A stretch of DNA of 36,850 nucleotides from Paracoccaceae bacterium. GTDB taxonomy: Bacteria > Pseudomonadota > Alphaproteobacteria > Rhodobacterales > Rhodobacteraceae. The notes beneath the pieces were generated by a model. It was not told the origin of the DNA, searched no databases, and saw only the letters and a program-made list of their open reading frames with translations. Made by a program: the position numbers and the translations under genes. The stretch lies in NCBI GenBank assembly GCA_029862205.1, contig JAOTXT010000044.1, positions 1 through 36,850 of the forward strand. Direction: 5' to 3'. Below are positions 24,827 through 32,740 of the stretch, in pieces. The number at the start of each line of letters is the position of its first letter. The first letter of the stretch is position 1.

Positions 24827-25030
24827 TTAAACTGTTGTTATCGTTAATATTTTACTACCATAGCGCGAACCTGATTACCGCCGCTCTTTCGCTGGTCGTG
24901 CAATTTCTCGAATAGGTTTAATTACGCAACCATCTCTCTCGCCGGATTACCAGCTGGATTCGGACCGACCGCGCTATCTGGCTGTCGCAGCCGGGTTCCC
25001 CTGGCCCCGGCGTCACGTTACCAACGACGT

Positions 25031-25921
25031 ATGGATGGCGAGCAACCGGAATTCCTGACCACCCGCGAGGTCGCGGCGCTTCTGCGCGTGCGCGAGCGCA
25101 AGGTCTACGACCTGGCGGCCAATGGCCAAATCCCCTGCCGCCGTATCACCGGTAAGCTTCTGTTTCCAAGAACGGAAATCGAGCGCTGGCTGGCTGGCGA
25201 GCGCGGTCCCGCCGAACCCAGTCCCGCAAAACGCGCGCCCGAGGTGGTCGCGGGCAGCCACGACCCGCTGCTGGACTGGGCGTTGCGGGAATCGGGATCG
25301 GGGCTGGCCAGTTTCTTCGACGGCAGCCTCGACGGGCTCGAGCGCATGGCCCGCGCCGAGGCGATCGCCAGCGGGCTCCACGTTTTCGAGCCCGAAAGCG
25401 GCGGCTGGAACCTGGCCCATGTGGCCGGCCGCCTAAGTGCGGCGCCCGTTGTGCTGATTGAATGGGCAAAACGCAGCCGCGGTCTGATCATAGACCCGGC
25501 GCTGGAAGGCCATATCAGCCGTGTGGGCGATCTGAACGGACGGAGAGTCGCGCGGCGCCAGCCGGCGGCGGGCGGCCAGGTTCTGTTCGATCACCTTCTG
25601 GCCGAGGCCGGCTTGGGCGACGACGCACTGGCCCCGGCCGGTGAACCGGCGCGCACCGAGGCCGAGGCCGCCGCATCGGTTGCCTCCGGCCAGGCCGAGG
25701 CGGCGCCGGGGCTGGAGGCGATGGCGCGCCAGTTCCGGCTAGGCTTTGTGCCTTTGATGAGCGAGCGTTACGACATCGTGATCGACCGGCGGGCCTATTT
25801 CGAGCCGCGCTGGCAGGCATTCGTGGCGTTCTGCCAAGGCTCCGCCTTGGCGAAGAAGGCAACCGAGCTGGGCGGATACGACCTTTCCAGCCACGGCACC
25901 GTGCGCTGGAACGGCCCTTGA
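25031..25921 (+). CDS. HTH regulator with substrate-binding-protein-like domain
   Basis: This 296-residue protein starts with an excisionase-type helix-turn-helix (about 8-56, FLTTREVAALLRVRERKVYDLAANGQIPCRRI and LFPRTEIERWLAGE). The rest (about 75-290) looks like a periplasmic-binding-protein-like domain without a signal peptide, with segments SGLHVFEPESGGWNLAHV, RQPAAGGQVLFDHLL, RQFRLGFVPLMSERYDIVIDRRAYFE. Proteins with this layout are cytoplasmic one-component regulators, often beside molybdate/tungstate transporters; the ligand here is unknown and no transporter is adjacent. The downstream glycosylase-like gene follows after 40 bp, so the two may be an operon. Confidence 0.82.
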   Translation: MDGEQPEFLTTREVAALLRVRERKVYDLAANGQIPCRRITGKLLFPRTEIERWLAGERGPAEPSPAKRAPEVVAGSHDPLLDWALRESGSGLASFFDGSLDGLERMARAEAIASGLHVFEPESGGWNLAHVAGRLSAAPVVLIEWAKRSRGLIIDPALEGHISRVGDLNGRRVARRQPAAGGQVLFDHLLAEAGLGDDALAPAGEPARTEAEAAASVASGQAEAAPGLEAMARQFRLGFVPLMSERYDIVIDRRAYFEPRWQAFVAFCQGSALAKKATELGGYDLSSHGTVRWNGP

Positions 25922-25961
25922 GCCGGACTAAGCTTAGATAGAACCATTCCGAGAGGCGCCG

Positions 25962-26633
25962 ATGCCCCAAAAATTCGACCGCATCTTCGCCATGGCCGCC
26001 GAGCGCAAGGGCGGACAAGAGGTGCTGGAGAAGCTGCTGCCGCACCCGAAATCGGCCGCCGCAATGACCCGGATCCCGGACGACCGCTGGCTTGCGGCGA
26101 TGACCCGGTCTGTTTTTCAGGCGGGTTTCAGCTGGAAAGTGATCGAGACCAAATGGCCGGGTTTCGAGGAGGCGTTCTGGGGTTTCGATGTCGGCCGCTG
26201 CTCGATGATGTCGGATGCCGAGTTCGATGCCCTGGTCAAGGACACGCGGATCGTGCGCAATGCCGCCAAGATCCGATCGGTGGCCGAGAATGCCACCTTC
26301 CTGCGCGAGCTCGCGGCCGAACACGGCTCGGCCGCCAAGGCCTTCGCGAACTGGCCCGCCGAGGATTTCGTGGGCCTGATCATGCTGATCAAGAAGCGCG
26401 CCTCGCGGCTTGGCGGCACGTCCGGCCAATACTTCCTGCGCACCATGGGCATCGAAAGTTTTGTGCTGACCCGCGACGTGGTGCGCGCCCTGATCCGCGA
26501 GGGCGTGGTCGAGAAGGACCCGACCTCGCAGCGCGATCTCGCCAAGGTGCAGGCCGCGTTCAATGCCTGGCGGGCCGAGAGCGGGCGCTCGCTGTCCGAG
26601 ATCAGCCGCACCCTCGCTGCCTCGGTGGGTTGA
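25962..26633 (+). CDS. Divergent DNA-3-methyladenine glycosylase I family protein
   Basis: This 223-residue protein matches the TAG fold (helix-hairpin-helix glycosylase) in VFQAGFSWKVIETKWPGFEEAFWGFD, ALVKDTRIVRNAAKIRSVAENA, and a C-terminal SGQYFLRTMGIESFVLTRDVV. TAG removes 3-methyladenine from DNA. Here the N-terminal Cys/His zinc ligands of TAG are absent, and the position of the catalytic-pocket Glu38 of E. coli TAG (LEGQQAG) is Ser50 (RSVFQAG). The activity may therefore be changed or lost. The sequence GAGAGGCG about 7 bp upstream supports the ATG. Confidence 0.78.
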   Translation: MPQKFDRIFAMAAERKGGQEVLEKLLPHPKSAAAMTRIPDDRWLAAMTRSVFQAGFSWKVIETKWPGFEEAFWGFDVGRCSMMSDAEFDALVKDTRIVRNAAKIRSVAENATFLRELAAEHGSAAKAFANWPAEDFVGLIMLIKKRASRLGGTSGQYFLRTMGIESFVLTRDVVRALIREGVVEKDPTSQRDLAKVQAAFNAWRAESGRSLSEISRTLAASVG

Positions 26634-26925
26634 TCCGCAACCGCGCAGCGAAACCACCAGATTTTGCGCGCCTTCACGTCTACGACACGAGATCAAGATC
26701 AATCCGTCACGCTTGGCCGCTATCAACGGTTGCATGTTCGATACGCAACCCACCCTGTGCGGACACATCGGCCGCGGCGGGCGGCACGGCCTTCGCCATT
26801 TAGAGACGCCGCCATTCGGTGGCAAAGAAAAACTCAAATTACAATCGCGTGAAACCCGCGTAACAGGCATATTTAAACCACAAACGATTCTTAGATTAGT
26901 AAGTATGTATCGCTAGAGTGGTATC
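26634..26925. other. Intergenic stretch before the hemolysin-III-type gene
   Basis: These 292 bases contain no gene that I can support. The left part is GC-rich without a clear terminator. From about 26811 to 26925 it becomes markedly AT-rich and should carry the promoter of the downstream gene, but no clean -35/-10 pair could be fixed. A short imperfect hairpin (GCCGCC-ATTC-GGTGGC, near 26808-26823) is followed by A-rich rather than T-rich sequence. Confidence 0.5.
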
Positions 26926-27627
26926 ATGATTGATGTGCGTCCACGCGCGGTCGTCCTAAGGGACGAAACCAGGTTCCCGGTCTACACCCGGGCCGAGCGG
27001 CTTGCGGACGGCGTTCTCCACATCATCGGGGTGCTTGCGGCGCTGATCGCGGTGCCGGTCATGGTGACGCTCTCCGCCGTCTGGTACGGCGACGCTTCGA
27101 CCATTGGCGCGGCGGTGATCTATGGGGTCAGCCTTATCGCCATGCTCACCTGCTCGGCCAGCTACCACATGATGCGCGCGGGCCGGAAGAAACAGCTTCT
27201 GCGCCGGCTGGACCACGCGGCGATCTATGTGAAGATCGCCGGCACTTATACGCTCTTCGCTGTGCTGCTGGCGGGCGACGCCACCCTGCCGATCGTCGCG
27301 GGCATCTGGGGCGCGGCGCTTGTGGGCGTCGGCTTCAAGATGGTCTCGGCCCGGCGATGGGCGACTTTCACCCTGGCGCTCTACCTGGCCATGGGCTGGG
27401 CGGTCGTGGTCGTTGGCGCGCCTATCCTGAAAAGCGTCTCACCGGGAACCTTCACCCTGATCACCGCCGGCGGCGTCCTCTACACCATCGGCGTGCTGTT
27501 CCTTTATTGGGAGCGTTTGCGCTTCCATAATGCCATCTGGCACGCCCTGGTGCTGGCCGCAACCTTCCTGATCTATGCCGGGATCCTGAACGAGGTAGCC
27601 CGCCTGGCCCCGGCGGTGGTACAGTAA
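26926..27627 (+). CDS. trhA: Hemolysin III / TrhA family membrane protein
   Basis: This 233-residue integral membrane protein has seven hydrophobic segments. PAQR/hemolysin-III marks are the early ERLADGVLHIIG, CSASYHMM (Ser and His of the metal site), RRLDHAAIYVKIAGTYT (Asp and His), and the late FHNAIWHALVLA (two His). These residues bind zinc in the PAQR superfamily. E. coli TrhA has been linked to membrane energetics and phospholipid balance; the role here is not known, and hemolysis need not apply. It is a single gene that ends directly against a REP element. Confidence 0.88.
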   Translation: MIDVRPRAVVLRDETRFPVYTRAERLADGVLHIIGVLAALIAVPVMVTLSAVWYGDASTIGAAVIYGVSLIAMLTCSASYHMMRAGRKKQLLRRLDHAAIYVKIAGTYTLFAVLLAGDATLPIVAGIWGAALVGVGFKMVSARRWATFTLALYLAMGWAVVVVGAPILKSVSPGTFTLITAGGVLYTIGVLFLYWERLRFHNAIWHALVLAATFLIYAGILNEVARLAPAVVQ

Positions 27628-27649
27628 GGCAGATCAAGATCCGCCCTAC
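27628..27649 (-). repeat. Single GTAG-headed REP element
   Basis: Read on the minus strand from 27649, GTAG is followed by an imperfect hairpin with arms GGCGGATC and GATCTGCC around TT. This is the same layout as the paired elements at 4672-4729 and 32652-32730. It starts immediately after the trhA stop codon. Confidence 0.55.
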
Positions 27650-27670
27650 AGGCCCGCGCCGAAATCGCGC

Positions 27671-27688
27671 GGTGGAACTCGTTCCACC
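27671..27688. terminator. Hairpin between convergent genes
   Basis: GGTGGAAC (27671-27678) pairs with GTTCCACC (27681-27688) with a very short loop. It lies between the convergent trhA and FAD-oxidoreductase genes and could act on either strand, though no T-run follows. Confidence 0.45.
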
Positions 27689-27700
27689 ATTCACCCAGAC

Positions 27701-29014
27701 CTATCCCAGAACGGAAAAGCTCGATTCCTCGTTGATTTCGCGCTTGCGCGAATAGAAGCCCACATCGATTACCCGGTCGATATACGGCAGGCGGAATTGC
27801 AGGGGCTCGGTGTCGTGGTCCGCGCCGCCCTCGCAATACTCGATCAGGGCCGCCATCATCTTCCCCGCGATCGGCGCGTTCTTGTATTGGTTTCCGCTGG
27901 TCCCGCAGGCCATGTAGAAGCCCGGCAGCGCCGACTTGTCATAGATCGGGATCCAGTCATCCGAGGCGTCGTAGAGGTCCACCACCCCGCGCATTGCCGA
28001 CGGAATGCCCAAGCTCGGAACCCGCTGACCATAGCGCATCGCCTGCAGCTTCCATTGATCGGTGAAGTCGCGGTCATAGTCGGTGTCGTTCTCGACCCAT
28101 TGGTGGGGGTCGCAAGGCGGATCCTCGGACCCGATCAGGATGTTATTGCCGTGCTCGGGCCGGCAATAGCAGGCGATGTCGCTGTCCGAGACCACCATGC
28201 CGTCGCGTTCAAAGTCGAAGCCTTCCGGCGCCGGCACGTGCACGACCTCCTGTCGCAGTGCCCGGGTCGAGATGGTCATGTCCCCGGTCACCCCCGCCAT
28301 CCCGTTGATCTTCGACGAGGCCGGGCCGCCCACATTGACCACGACCGGCGCGTGGACCTGCGCTCCATCCGCCAGCGCCACGCCCTTGACCCGCCGCCCG
28401 CCCTCGCTCAGGATCCCGGTCACGGTCGCGCCCAGCATGACCCCGGCGCCCTTGGCCCCGGCCGCGTGGATCAGGTTCTGCGCCGAAAGCGCCGGGTCGG
28501 TCACATAGCCGCTGGTCGGCCAGAAGACCCCGCCCCTCAGGTCACCGCCACCGCCCGGCTCGCCAAAGCCTGAATCCTCCATCCGCTTCGGCGGGTGGTA
28601 GCCGGTCAGGTCATAGATCGGCAGGCGCCGCCGGATCTCGTCCGGCCCCCAACCCTCGAACGGGCAAGCCAGGGTCCGGCTGTGCTCCATGTGCTTGACC
28701 AGATGCCCGTTCTGCTCGGTCTTCATCACCAAGCAGCCGACCTCGCGGAACTGTGCCAGGCCGTTCGGGTCATGTGCCTCCAGGTAGTCGGCCCAGTCGC
28801 GCCAGTAATGGTAGCCCTCCCAGGCGAACGCCGTGCCGTCCAGGGTCGAGTAATGCATGCGGATGATCGCGCAGGACCCGGCGGTCGAGCCGTGGCCCGC
28901 CTGGGAATTGCGGTCGATGCTCAGCGTCTTCCAGCCGAGCTTCGCCATCTCGAACGCGGTGGCGGCGCCGATCACGCCGGTGCCGATGATGATCGCGTCA
29001 GCCGTCTGGGTCAT
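27701..29014 (-). CDS. FAD-dependent oxidoreductase (DAO superfamily)
   Basis: This 437-residue flavoprotein has the dinucleotide motif IIGTGVIGAATAFEMAKLGWKTLSID (residues 9-34) and a substrate-domain fold like sarcosine or glycine oxidase and D-amino-acid dehydrogenases. The C-terminal FAD contact reads GFYMACGTSGNQYKNAPIAGKMMAALI. It should oxidise an amine or amino acid; the substrate is unknown. A His near the FAD (Ser-Thr-Ala-Gly-Ser region, HGSTAGSCAIIRMHYS) matches the family. GGGAGG is 7 bp before the ATG. It lies in the same neighbourhood as a ureohydrolase and a TPP decarboxylase, though on the opposite strand to the latter. Confidence 0.87.
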   Translation of the reverse strand: MTQTADAIIIGTGVIGAATAFEMAKLGWKTLSIDRNSQAGHGSTAGSCAIIRMHYSTLDGTAFAWEGYHYWRDWADYLEAHDPNGLAQFREVGCLVMKTEQNGHLVKHMEHSRTLACPFEGWGPDEIRRRLPIYDLTGYHPPKRMEDSGFGEPGGGGDLRGGVFWPTSGYVTDPALSAQNLIHAAGAKGAGVMLGATVTGILSEGGRRVKGVALADGAQVHAPVVVNVGGPASSKINGMAGVTGDMTISTRALRQEVVHVPAPEGFDFERDGMVVSDSDIACYCRPEHGNNILIGSEDPPCDPHQWVENDTDYDRDFTDQWKLQAMRYGQRVPSLGIPSAMRGVVDLYDASDDWIPIYDKSALPGFYMACGTSGNQYKNAPIAGKMMAALIEYCEGGADHDTEPLQFRLPYIDRVIDVGFYSRKREINEESSFSVLG

Positions 29015-29152
29015 GGGGTGGCCTCCCTAGAAAACGTCCGCCAAGGGAGTGGCCTGCGGGCACGAGGTGTCAAGAGTTCATCTGACGCTCGAGCGCCTTC
29101 GATCGGAACGCCGGGATCGCAAAGGCAGGCTCGAAGGGCTATATTCAGGCAT

Positions 29153-29791
29153 ATGCGATCTGTCGCGACGTATCTGGCGTTCTCCTTCGTCGGGGCGCTT
29201 ATGGCTTGTAGCCAGGCCGGCGACGCGAATGCGCCGGATACCGCGCCAGTGGACCCTGTCCCAACGGTGATCGATCTGGGCGTTTTCGGCGCAACCGGAC
29301 CGGTGATCGGCGAGGACGGTACCGGCGAGTTGCTTTTGAAGCGGTCAGGCCAGTCCGAGCCGGTATCTGTCCAGTTCCAAAACGGCGCTCGGTCGGAGTT
29401 CGCGCTGGCCCCGGGCGACTACAGGATCACGCAGATCGGCGAGTTGAGATGCCAGGGTCTCGATTTCTCGGTCGACCCGCAGACGGACCTCCGCGCCCTG
29501 GGCACCGTGCGTGCCGAGATCGTGAAGGCCAAATACTACGTCGCGCTGATGGCGGGGCACCCGGCCAAGCTGGACGAGATCGCCGGTCTGGCCGAGGTCC
29601 GCGCCATCCCGGCCGACCAAGTGGACGCCCGCCCGATCAGCGTAACGCACCACGCACCCTGTTCGGTGCACAGCCAAGGCCCGGGGCAAAGCTGGCGCGA
29701 CCGGCCGCTGGGCGAGCGGATTGCGCTTGGCGCCGCGATTGCCGGGTTCTGCGCCATCGCGCTGGCGGCGGGCGGGTTCTGCGCATTTTAG
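29153..29791 (+). CDS. Putative lipoprotein with C-terminal membrane segment
   Basis: This protein of 212 residues has a lipoprotein signal (VATYLAFSFVGALMAC, Cys19), a middle part of beta-like character with repeated VDP, PGDYRITQIGE and two further Cys, and a hydrophobic C-terminus (about 188-212, IALGAAIAGFCAIALAAGGF). I do not recognise the family. Lipid anchor plus C-terminal helix would fix it at both ends in the inner membrane with the middle in the periplasm (inference). The ribosome site is weak. The gene lies just before ogt on the same strand. Confidence 0.68.
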   Translation: MRSVATYLAFSFVGALMACSQAGDANAPDTAPVDPVPTVIDLGVFGATGPVIGEDGTGELLLKRSGQSEPVSVQFQNGARSEFALAPGDYRITQIGELRCQGLDFSVDPQTDLRALGTVRAEIVKAKYYVALMAGHPAKLDEIAGLAEVRAIPADQVDARPISVTHHAPCSVHSQGPGQSWRDRPLGERIALGAAIAGFCAIALAAGGFCAF

Positions 29792-29862
29792 GGGCCGCAC
29801 GATCCGGGTCGCCGCGGACGCTGCGCGGCGCTAATTTGCGATCCGCGAAAGGAGCCATGCCC

Positions 29863-30318
29863 ATGCCCACCGCATCCCTATCCACCCCGGTCGGCGGCCT
29901 GGCCGTTACCGAGCAGGACGGTCGGATCACCCGCGTCGAGTGGACCGAGGACACCCATTCGGACAGCAGCCCGGCCCTGGACCGCGCCCGCGCGCAGCTC
30001 GAGGCCTATTTCGCCGGCACCCTCAGGGAATTCGACCTGCCGCTCGCTCCCCTTTCCGACCCGTTCCGCCAGAAGGTGCGCGAGGCGATGCTGGCGATCC
30101 CCCTTGGGCAGACCCGCACCTATGGCGAGATCGCCAAGGAGCTCGACACCTATGGCCAGCCGGTGGGTGCCGCCTGCGCCTCGAACCCGATCCCGGTCAT
30201 CGTGCCCTGCCACCGGGTCCTCTCGGCCGAGGGCCTGGGCGGTTTCTCCGGCGGCCAGGGAGTCGAGACCAAGATCGCGCTGTTGCGCCACGAAGGGGGC
30301 TATCCGTTCCTGGTGTGA
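29863..30318 (+). CDS. ogt: Methylated-DNA-[protein]-cysteine S-methyltransferase
   Basis: This 151-residue suicide repair protein moves methyl groups from O6-methylguanine to its own Cys in the PCHRV motif (NPIPVIVPCHRVLSAEGLGGFSGG). The helix-turn-helix part around IPLGQTRTYGEIAKEL and the preceding FRQKVREAMLAI are typical, and there is no Ada-type N-terminal domain. The segment GAACASNPIP differs slightly from the usual GGANxxNP form. Two ATGs at 29857 and 29863 follow AAAGGAG; the second has the better spacing (8 bp). Confidence 0.93.
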   Translation: MPTASLSTPVGGLAVTEQDGRITRVEWTEDTHSDSSPALDRARAQLEAYFAGTLREFDLPLAPLSDPFRQKVREAMLAIPLGQTRTYGEIAKELDTYGQPVGAACASNPIPVIVPCHRVLSAEGLGGFSGGQGVETKIALLRHEGGYPFLV

Positions 30319-30404
30319 TCGTCTGGGCTTCGGTCAAGGGTCTGGCCGCCGAACCTCGACGCGGAAACGTGCCTTGGACGACGCGAACAGCAGCACACTC
30401 TCGC

Positions 30405-31394
30405 CTAACCGCCCGCATTCTCCGCGATCAGGGCAATCATCTCGAACATCACCGCCGCCGCGACCCGGGCGGTGATCATGTTCGGGTGATCCCGGGTCGG
30501 CATCAGGCAGACCACGTCGCCGCCGATGATGTTCATGCCGCGCACGCCGTGGATCAGGGCCAGCGCCTCGTCGACCTGGAAGCCCTGCTCGCCCGGTTCC
30601 AGGTTCGAGACGCCGGGCGCGACCGTGGGGTCCAGGCAATCGAGATCGAAGGTGATGTAGACCGGCCGCCCGGCGAGGGTCTCGCGGATCGTGGCCAGCG
30701 CCGCCTCCAGCCCCATGGCCCGGTATTCCTTCATGGTCACGACGTTGTAGCCGTAGTCGTAGGAGGGCTGCAGCCAATCCAGCGTGCGCGGGTTCCCCCG
30801 GATGCCGATTTGCACCGAGGCCGCCGGCTCGATATGGCCCTGATCGGCCAGATAAGCGCCCCAATGGGCCGCCGACTTCTTGGCGCCCAGGAAGTGCGGC
30901 ACCTTGGTGAAGACATCCGTGTGGGCATCGAGATGCAGCAGCGCGACCTTCTCGCCGCCCGAAAGCCTGCCCCCGCCCAGCGCCTGCAGGATGCCCCCAG
31001 TGATCGAATGGTCACCGCCGATCGAGACCGGGCGTGCGCCGGCGGCGTCGATCCCGCGATAGAACTCGGTGATCCGCTCGATCGAAGCCTCGTTGTCATT
31101 CGCCTCGGGCAGCGGCACGTCGCCCAGATCCGCGACCCGCGCTGCCTCCCATGGGTCGAGCCCCATGGCCAGGTGCACCCGCCGCGCCAGGGCCGAGATG
31201 TTGCGCACCGCGCGCGGCCCCAGATGCTGGTCGCGTTCGGTGGTGCCGTTGCCGGTCGAGTGCGGCACGCCCACCAGCGCGATGTCGCAGGCCGCCGGGT
31301 CGGTCTCGATCGGGCAGCGGAAGAGGCTCGGGATGCCCCACCAGTAGAGGTTCTCCATCATCCGGGCTTGGCCAAGCTGGTCGGTGTCGGTCAT
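30405..31394 (-). CDS. Ureohydrolase (arginase/agmatinase family)
   Basis: This 329-residue binuclear Mn enzyme splits a guanidino compound to urea and an amine. Metal ligands are His129 (GGDHS), Asp156, His158 and Asp160 (LDAHTD), and Asp250 and Asp252 (FDLDCLDP). The substrate-side segment after APG reads VSNLEPGEQGF, where agmatinases usually have GTPEPGG-like sequence, so the substrate may be another guanidino acid or base, such as guanidinobutyrate or guanidinopropionate (inference). AAAGGA is 6 bp before the ATG at 31394. It diverges across 148 bp from the two-subunit TPP decarboxylase. Confidence 0.9.
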   Translation of the reverse strand: MTDTDQLGQARMMENLYWWGIPSLFRCPIETDPAACDIALVGVPHSTGNGTTERDQHLGPRAVRNISALARRVHLAMGLDPWEAARVADLGDVPLPEANDNEASIERITEFYRGIDAAGARPVSIGGDHSITGGILQALGGGRLSGGEKVALLHLDAHTDVFTKVPHFLGAKKSAAHWGAYLADQGHIEPAASVQIGIRGNPRTLDWLQPSYDYGYNVVTMKEYRAMGLEAALATIRETLAGRPVYITFDLDCLDPTVAPGVSNLEPGEQGFQVDEALALIHGVRGMNIIGGDVVCLMPTRDHPNMITARVAAAVMFEMIALIAENAGG

Positions 31395-31542
31395 GCGTGG
31401 TCCTTTCCTTTTGATCACCCGCGAGCCTAGGGAGCCGGGGCCACCGGGCTCAAGCCCTATCCGCAGGGTGATAGGTGCAATCCCGCCGCTTGCCCGGCCG
31501 CACAGGCCCGGCTAGCGTCGCGCTTCGGAGGGCACCCCAAAG

Positions 31543-32070
31543 ATGACTGACATAGCGGCGCATGACTGGTCGAGCGAGGTCTTCGAGGCGATGCGCGCGC
31601 GCGGCATCGCCCACGTCGCGACCGTGCCCGATGGGGGGCTGACGCCGCTCCTGAAAATGTGCGAGGCCGACGCGGCAACCCGGGTCGTGACCCTGACCAC
31701 CGAGGAGGAGGGGATCGGCATCCTGGCGGGGCTCTGGCTGGGCGGGGCGAAGGGCGTGCTGGCCATGCAATCCTCGGGCGTCGGCAACTGCATCAACGCG
31801 CTCGGCTATGCGGCCACCCTTCGGGCGCCCTGCCTGATGCTGATCACCATGCGGGGCCAGTGGGGCGAGTTCAATCCGTGGCAGGTGCCGATGGGCCAGG
31901 CGACGCCCGTCGTGCTGGAGGCGATGGGCGTGAAGTGCTTCCCGGTGGACGAGGCGGAACGTGTGGCCGAGACCTTCGCCGCCGCCGCGGACCTCGCCTT
32001 CAGCGGCGATTTCGCCTGCGCGGTCATGGTCGGCCAGCGGGTGATCGGGGCGAAAGGGTTCGGCAAATGA
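31543..32070 (+). CDS. TPP-dependent decarboxylase, PYR-domain subunit
   Basis: This 175-residue protein corresponds to the pyrimidine-binding half of a split thiamine-diphosphate decarboxylase, as in the ComD subunit of sulfopyruvate decarboxylase or in phosphonopyruvate decarboxylase. The catalytic Glu region LTTEEEGIGILAGLWLGG (Glu54-56) and the following QSSGVGNCINAL are clear. The substrate is a 2-oxo acid of unknown identity. GGAGG lies 10 bp before the ATG. The stop overlaps the start of the beta subunit (ATGA). Confidence 0.86.
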   Translation: MTDIAAHDWSSEVFEAMRARGIAHVATVPDGGLTPLLKMCEADAATRVVTLTTEEEGIGILAGLWLGGAKGVLAMQSSGVGNCINALGYAATLRAPCLMLITMRGQWGEFNPWQVPMGQATPVVLEAMGVKCFPVDEAERVAETFAAAADLAFSGDFACAVMVGQRVIGAKGFGK

Positions 32071-32645
32071 GCGGCTCCAACCTGATCAAGCGGCGCGAGC
32101 TGGTCGCGGCGCTTCTCGAGCGGCGCGAGGGCGCCTTGGTCGTGCCCGGGCTCGGCAGCCCGACCTGGGATTGCTTCGCCGCCGGCGGCTCGGACGACTA
32201 CCTATACTCCTGGGGCGGCATGGGGTTGGCGGTCCCGACCGCACTCGGCGTCGCGTTGGCCCGGCCCGGGCGCCGGGTGCTCTGCCTAACCGGGGACGGC
32301 GAGATGCTGATGGGGATCGGCAGCTTGGCCGTGGTCGCCGCCCAGGTGCCTGCAAACCTCGGTATTCTGGTGCTCGACAACGAGAGCTTTGGCGAGACCG
32401 GGCGGCAATCGGGTCTGACCGGCATCCGGGCTGATCTTTGCGGGATCGCCCGGGGCGCGGGGATCGGCGAGACCTTCGAGGTGACCTCGATGGACCAGCT
32501 CGACGACTTGGCGGGGCTGATGTTCTCCCGGCCAGGGCCCACTTTCGCGGTGGCCAAGATTGCGCTCACCGACGAGCCCTGGGCGCTGCCCGAAAAGGAC
32601 GGCGCGGTGATCGCCCGGACCTTCCGCAAGGCGGCGGACGGTTGA
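32067..32645 (+). CDS. TPP-dependent decarboxylase, PP-domain subunit
   Basis: This 192-residue partner subunit carries the diphosphate-binding motif GDGEMLMGIGSLAVVAAQ through LVLDNESFGETG (Gly76-Asp77-Gly78 and Asn105), typical of ComE-like beta subunits. Its conserved LYSWGGMGLAVPTALGVALA is the matching substrate-side helix. With the alpha subunit it should form one active site at the interface and decarboxylate a 2-oxo acid. Sulfopyruvate is the best known substrate of such split enzymes; the neighbours here instead suggest a guanidino 2-oxo acid (inference). A REP pair follows directly. Confidence 0.86.
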   Translation: MSGSNLIKRRELVAALLERREGALVVPGLGSPTWDCFAAGGSDDYLYSWGGMGLAVPTALGVALARPGRRVLCLTGDGEMLMGIGSLAVVAAQVPANLGILVLDNESFGETGRQSGLTGIRADLCGIARGAGIGETFEVTSMDQLDDLAGLMFSRPGPTFAVAKIALTDEPWALPEKDGAVIARTFRKAADG

Positions 32646-32651
32646 GCGGCA

Positions 32652-32730
32652 TGTAGGGTGGGCTCGAATGAGCCCACCGCTCTGTGCGTGGTCGGGATCA
32701 ATGGTGGGCTCTGATGGAGCCCACCCTACA
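32652..32730. repeat. REP pair (BIME-like), GTAG-headed, GT version
   Basis: A 14-bp perfect outer inverted repeat (TGTAGGGTGGGCTC at 32652-32665 with 32717-32730) contains two inner hairpins, each with arms GGTGGGCTC and GAGCCCACC (32657-32678 and 32703-32725). GTAG stands before the first hairpin and, in inverse orientation, after the second. It fills nearly the whole gap between the TPP beta subunit and the aldo/keto reductase, and its right end abuts the latter's ribosome site. Confidence 0.75.
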
Positions 32731-32740
32731 GGAGGGAACC

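Noticed and set aside
25515-26870. 451-codon minus-strand open frame opposite the regulator and glycosylase genes
   Set aside because: It spans two plus-strand genes with clear families and has no ribosome site or domain.
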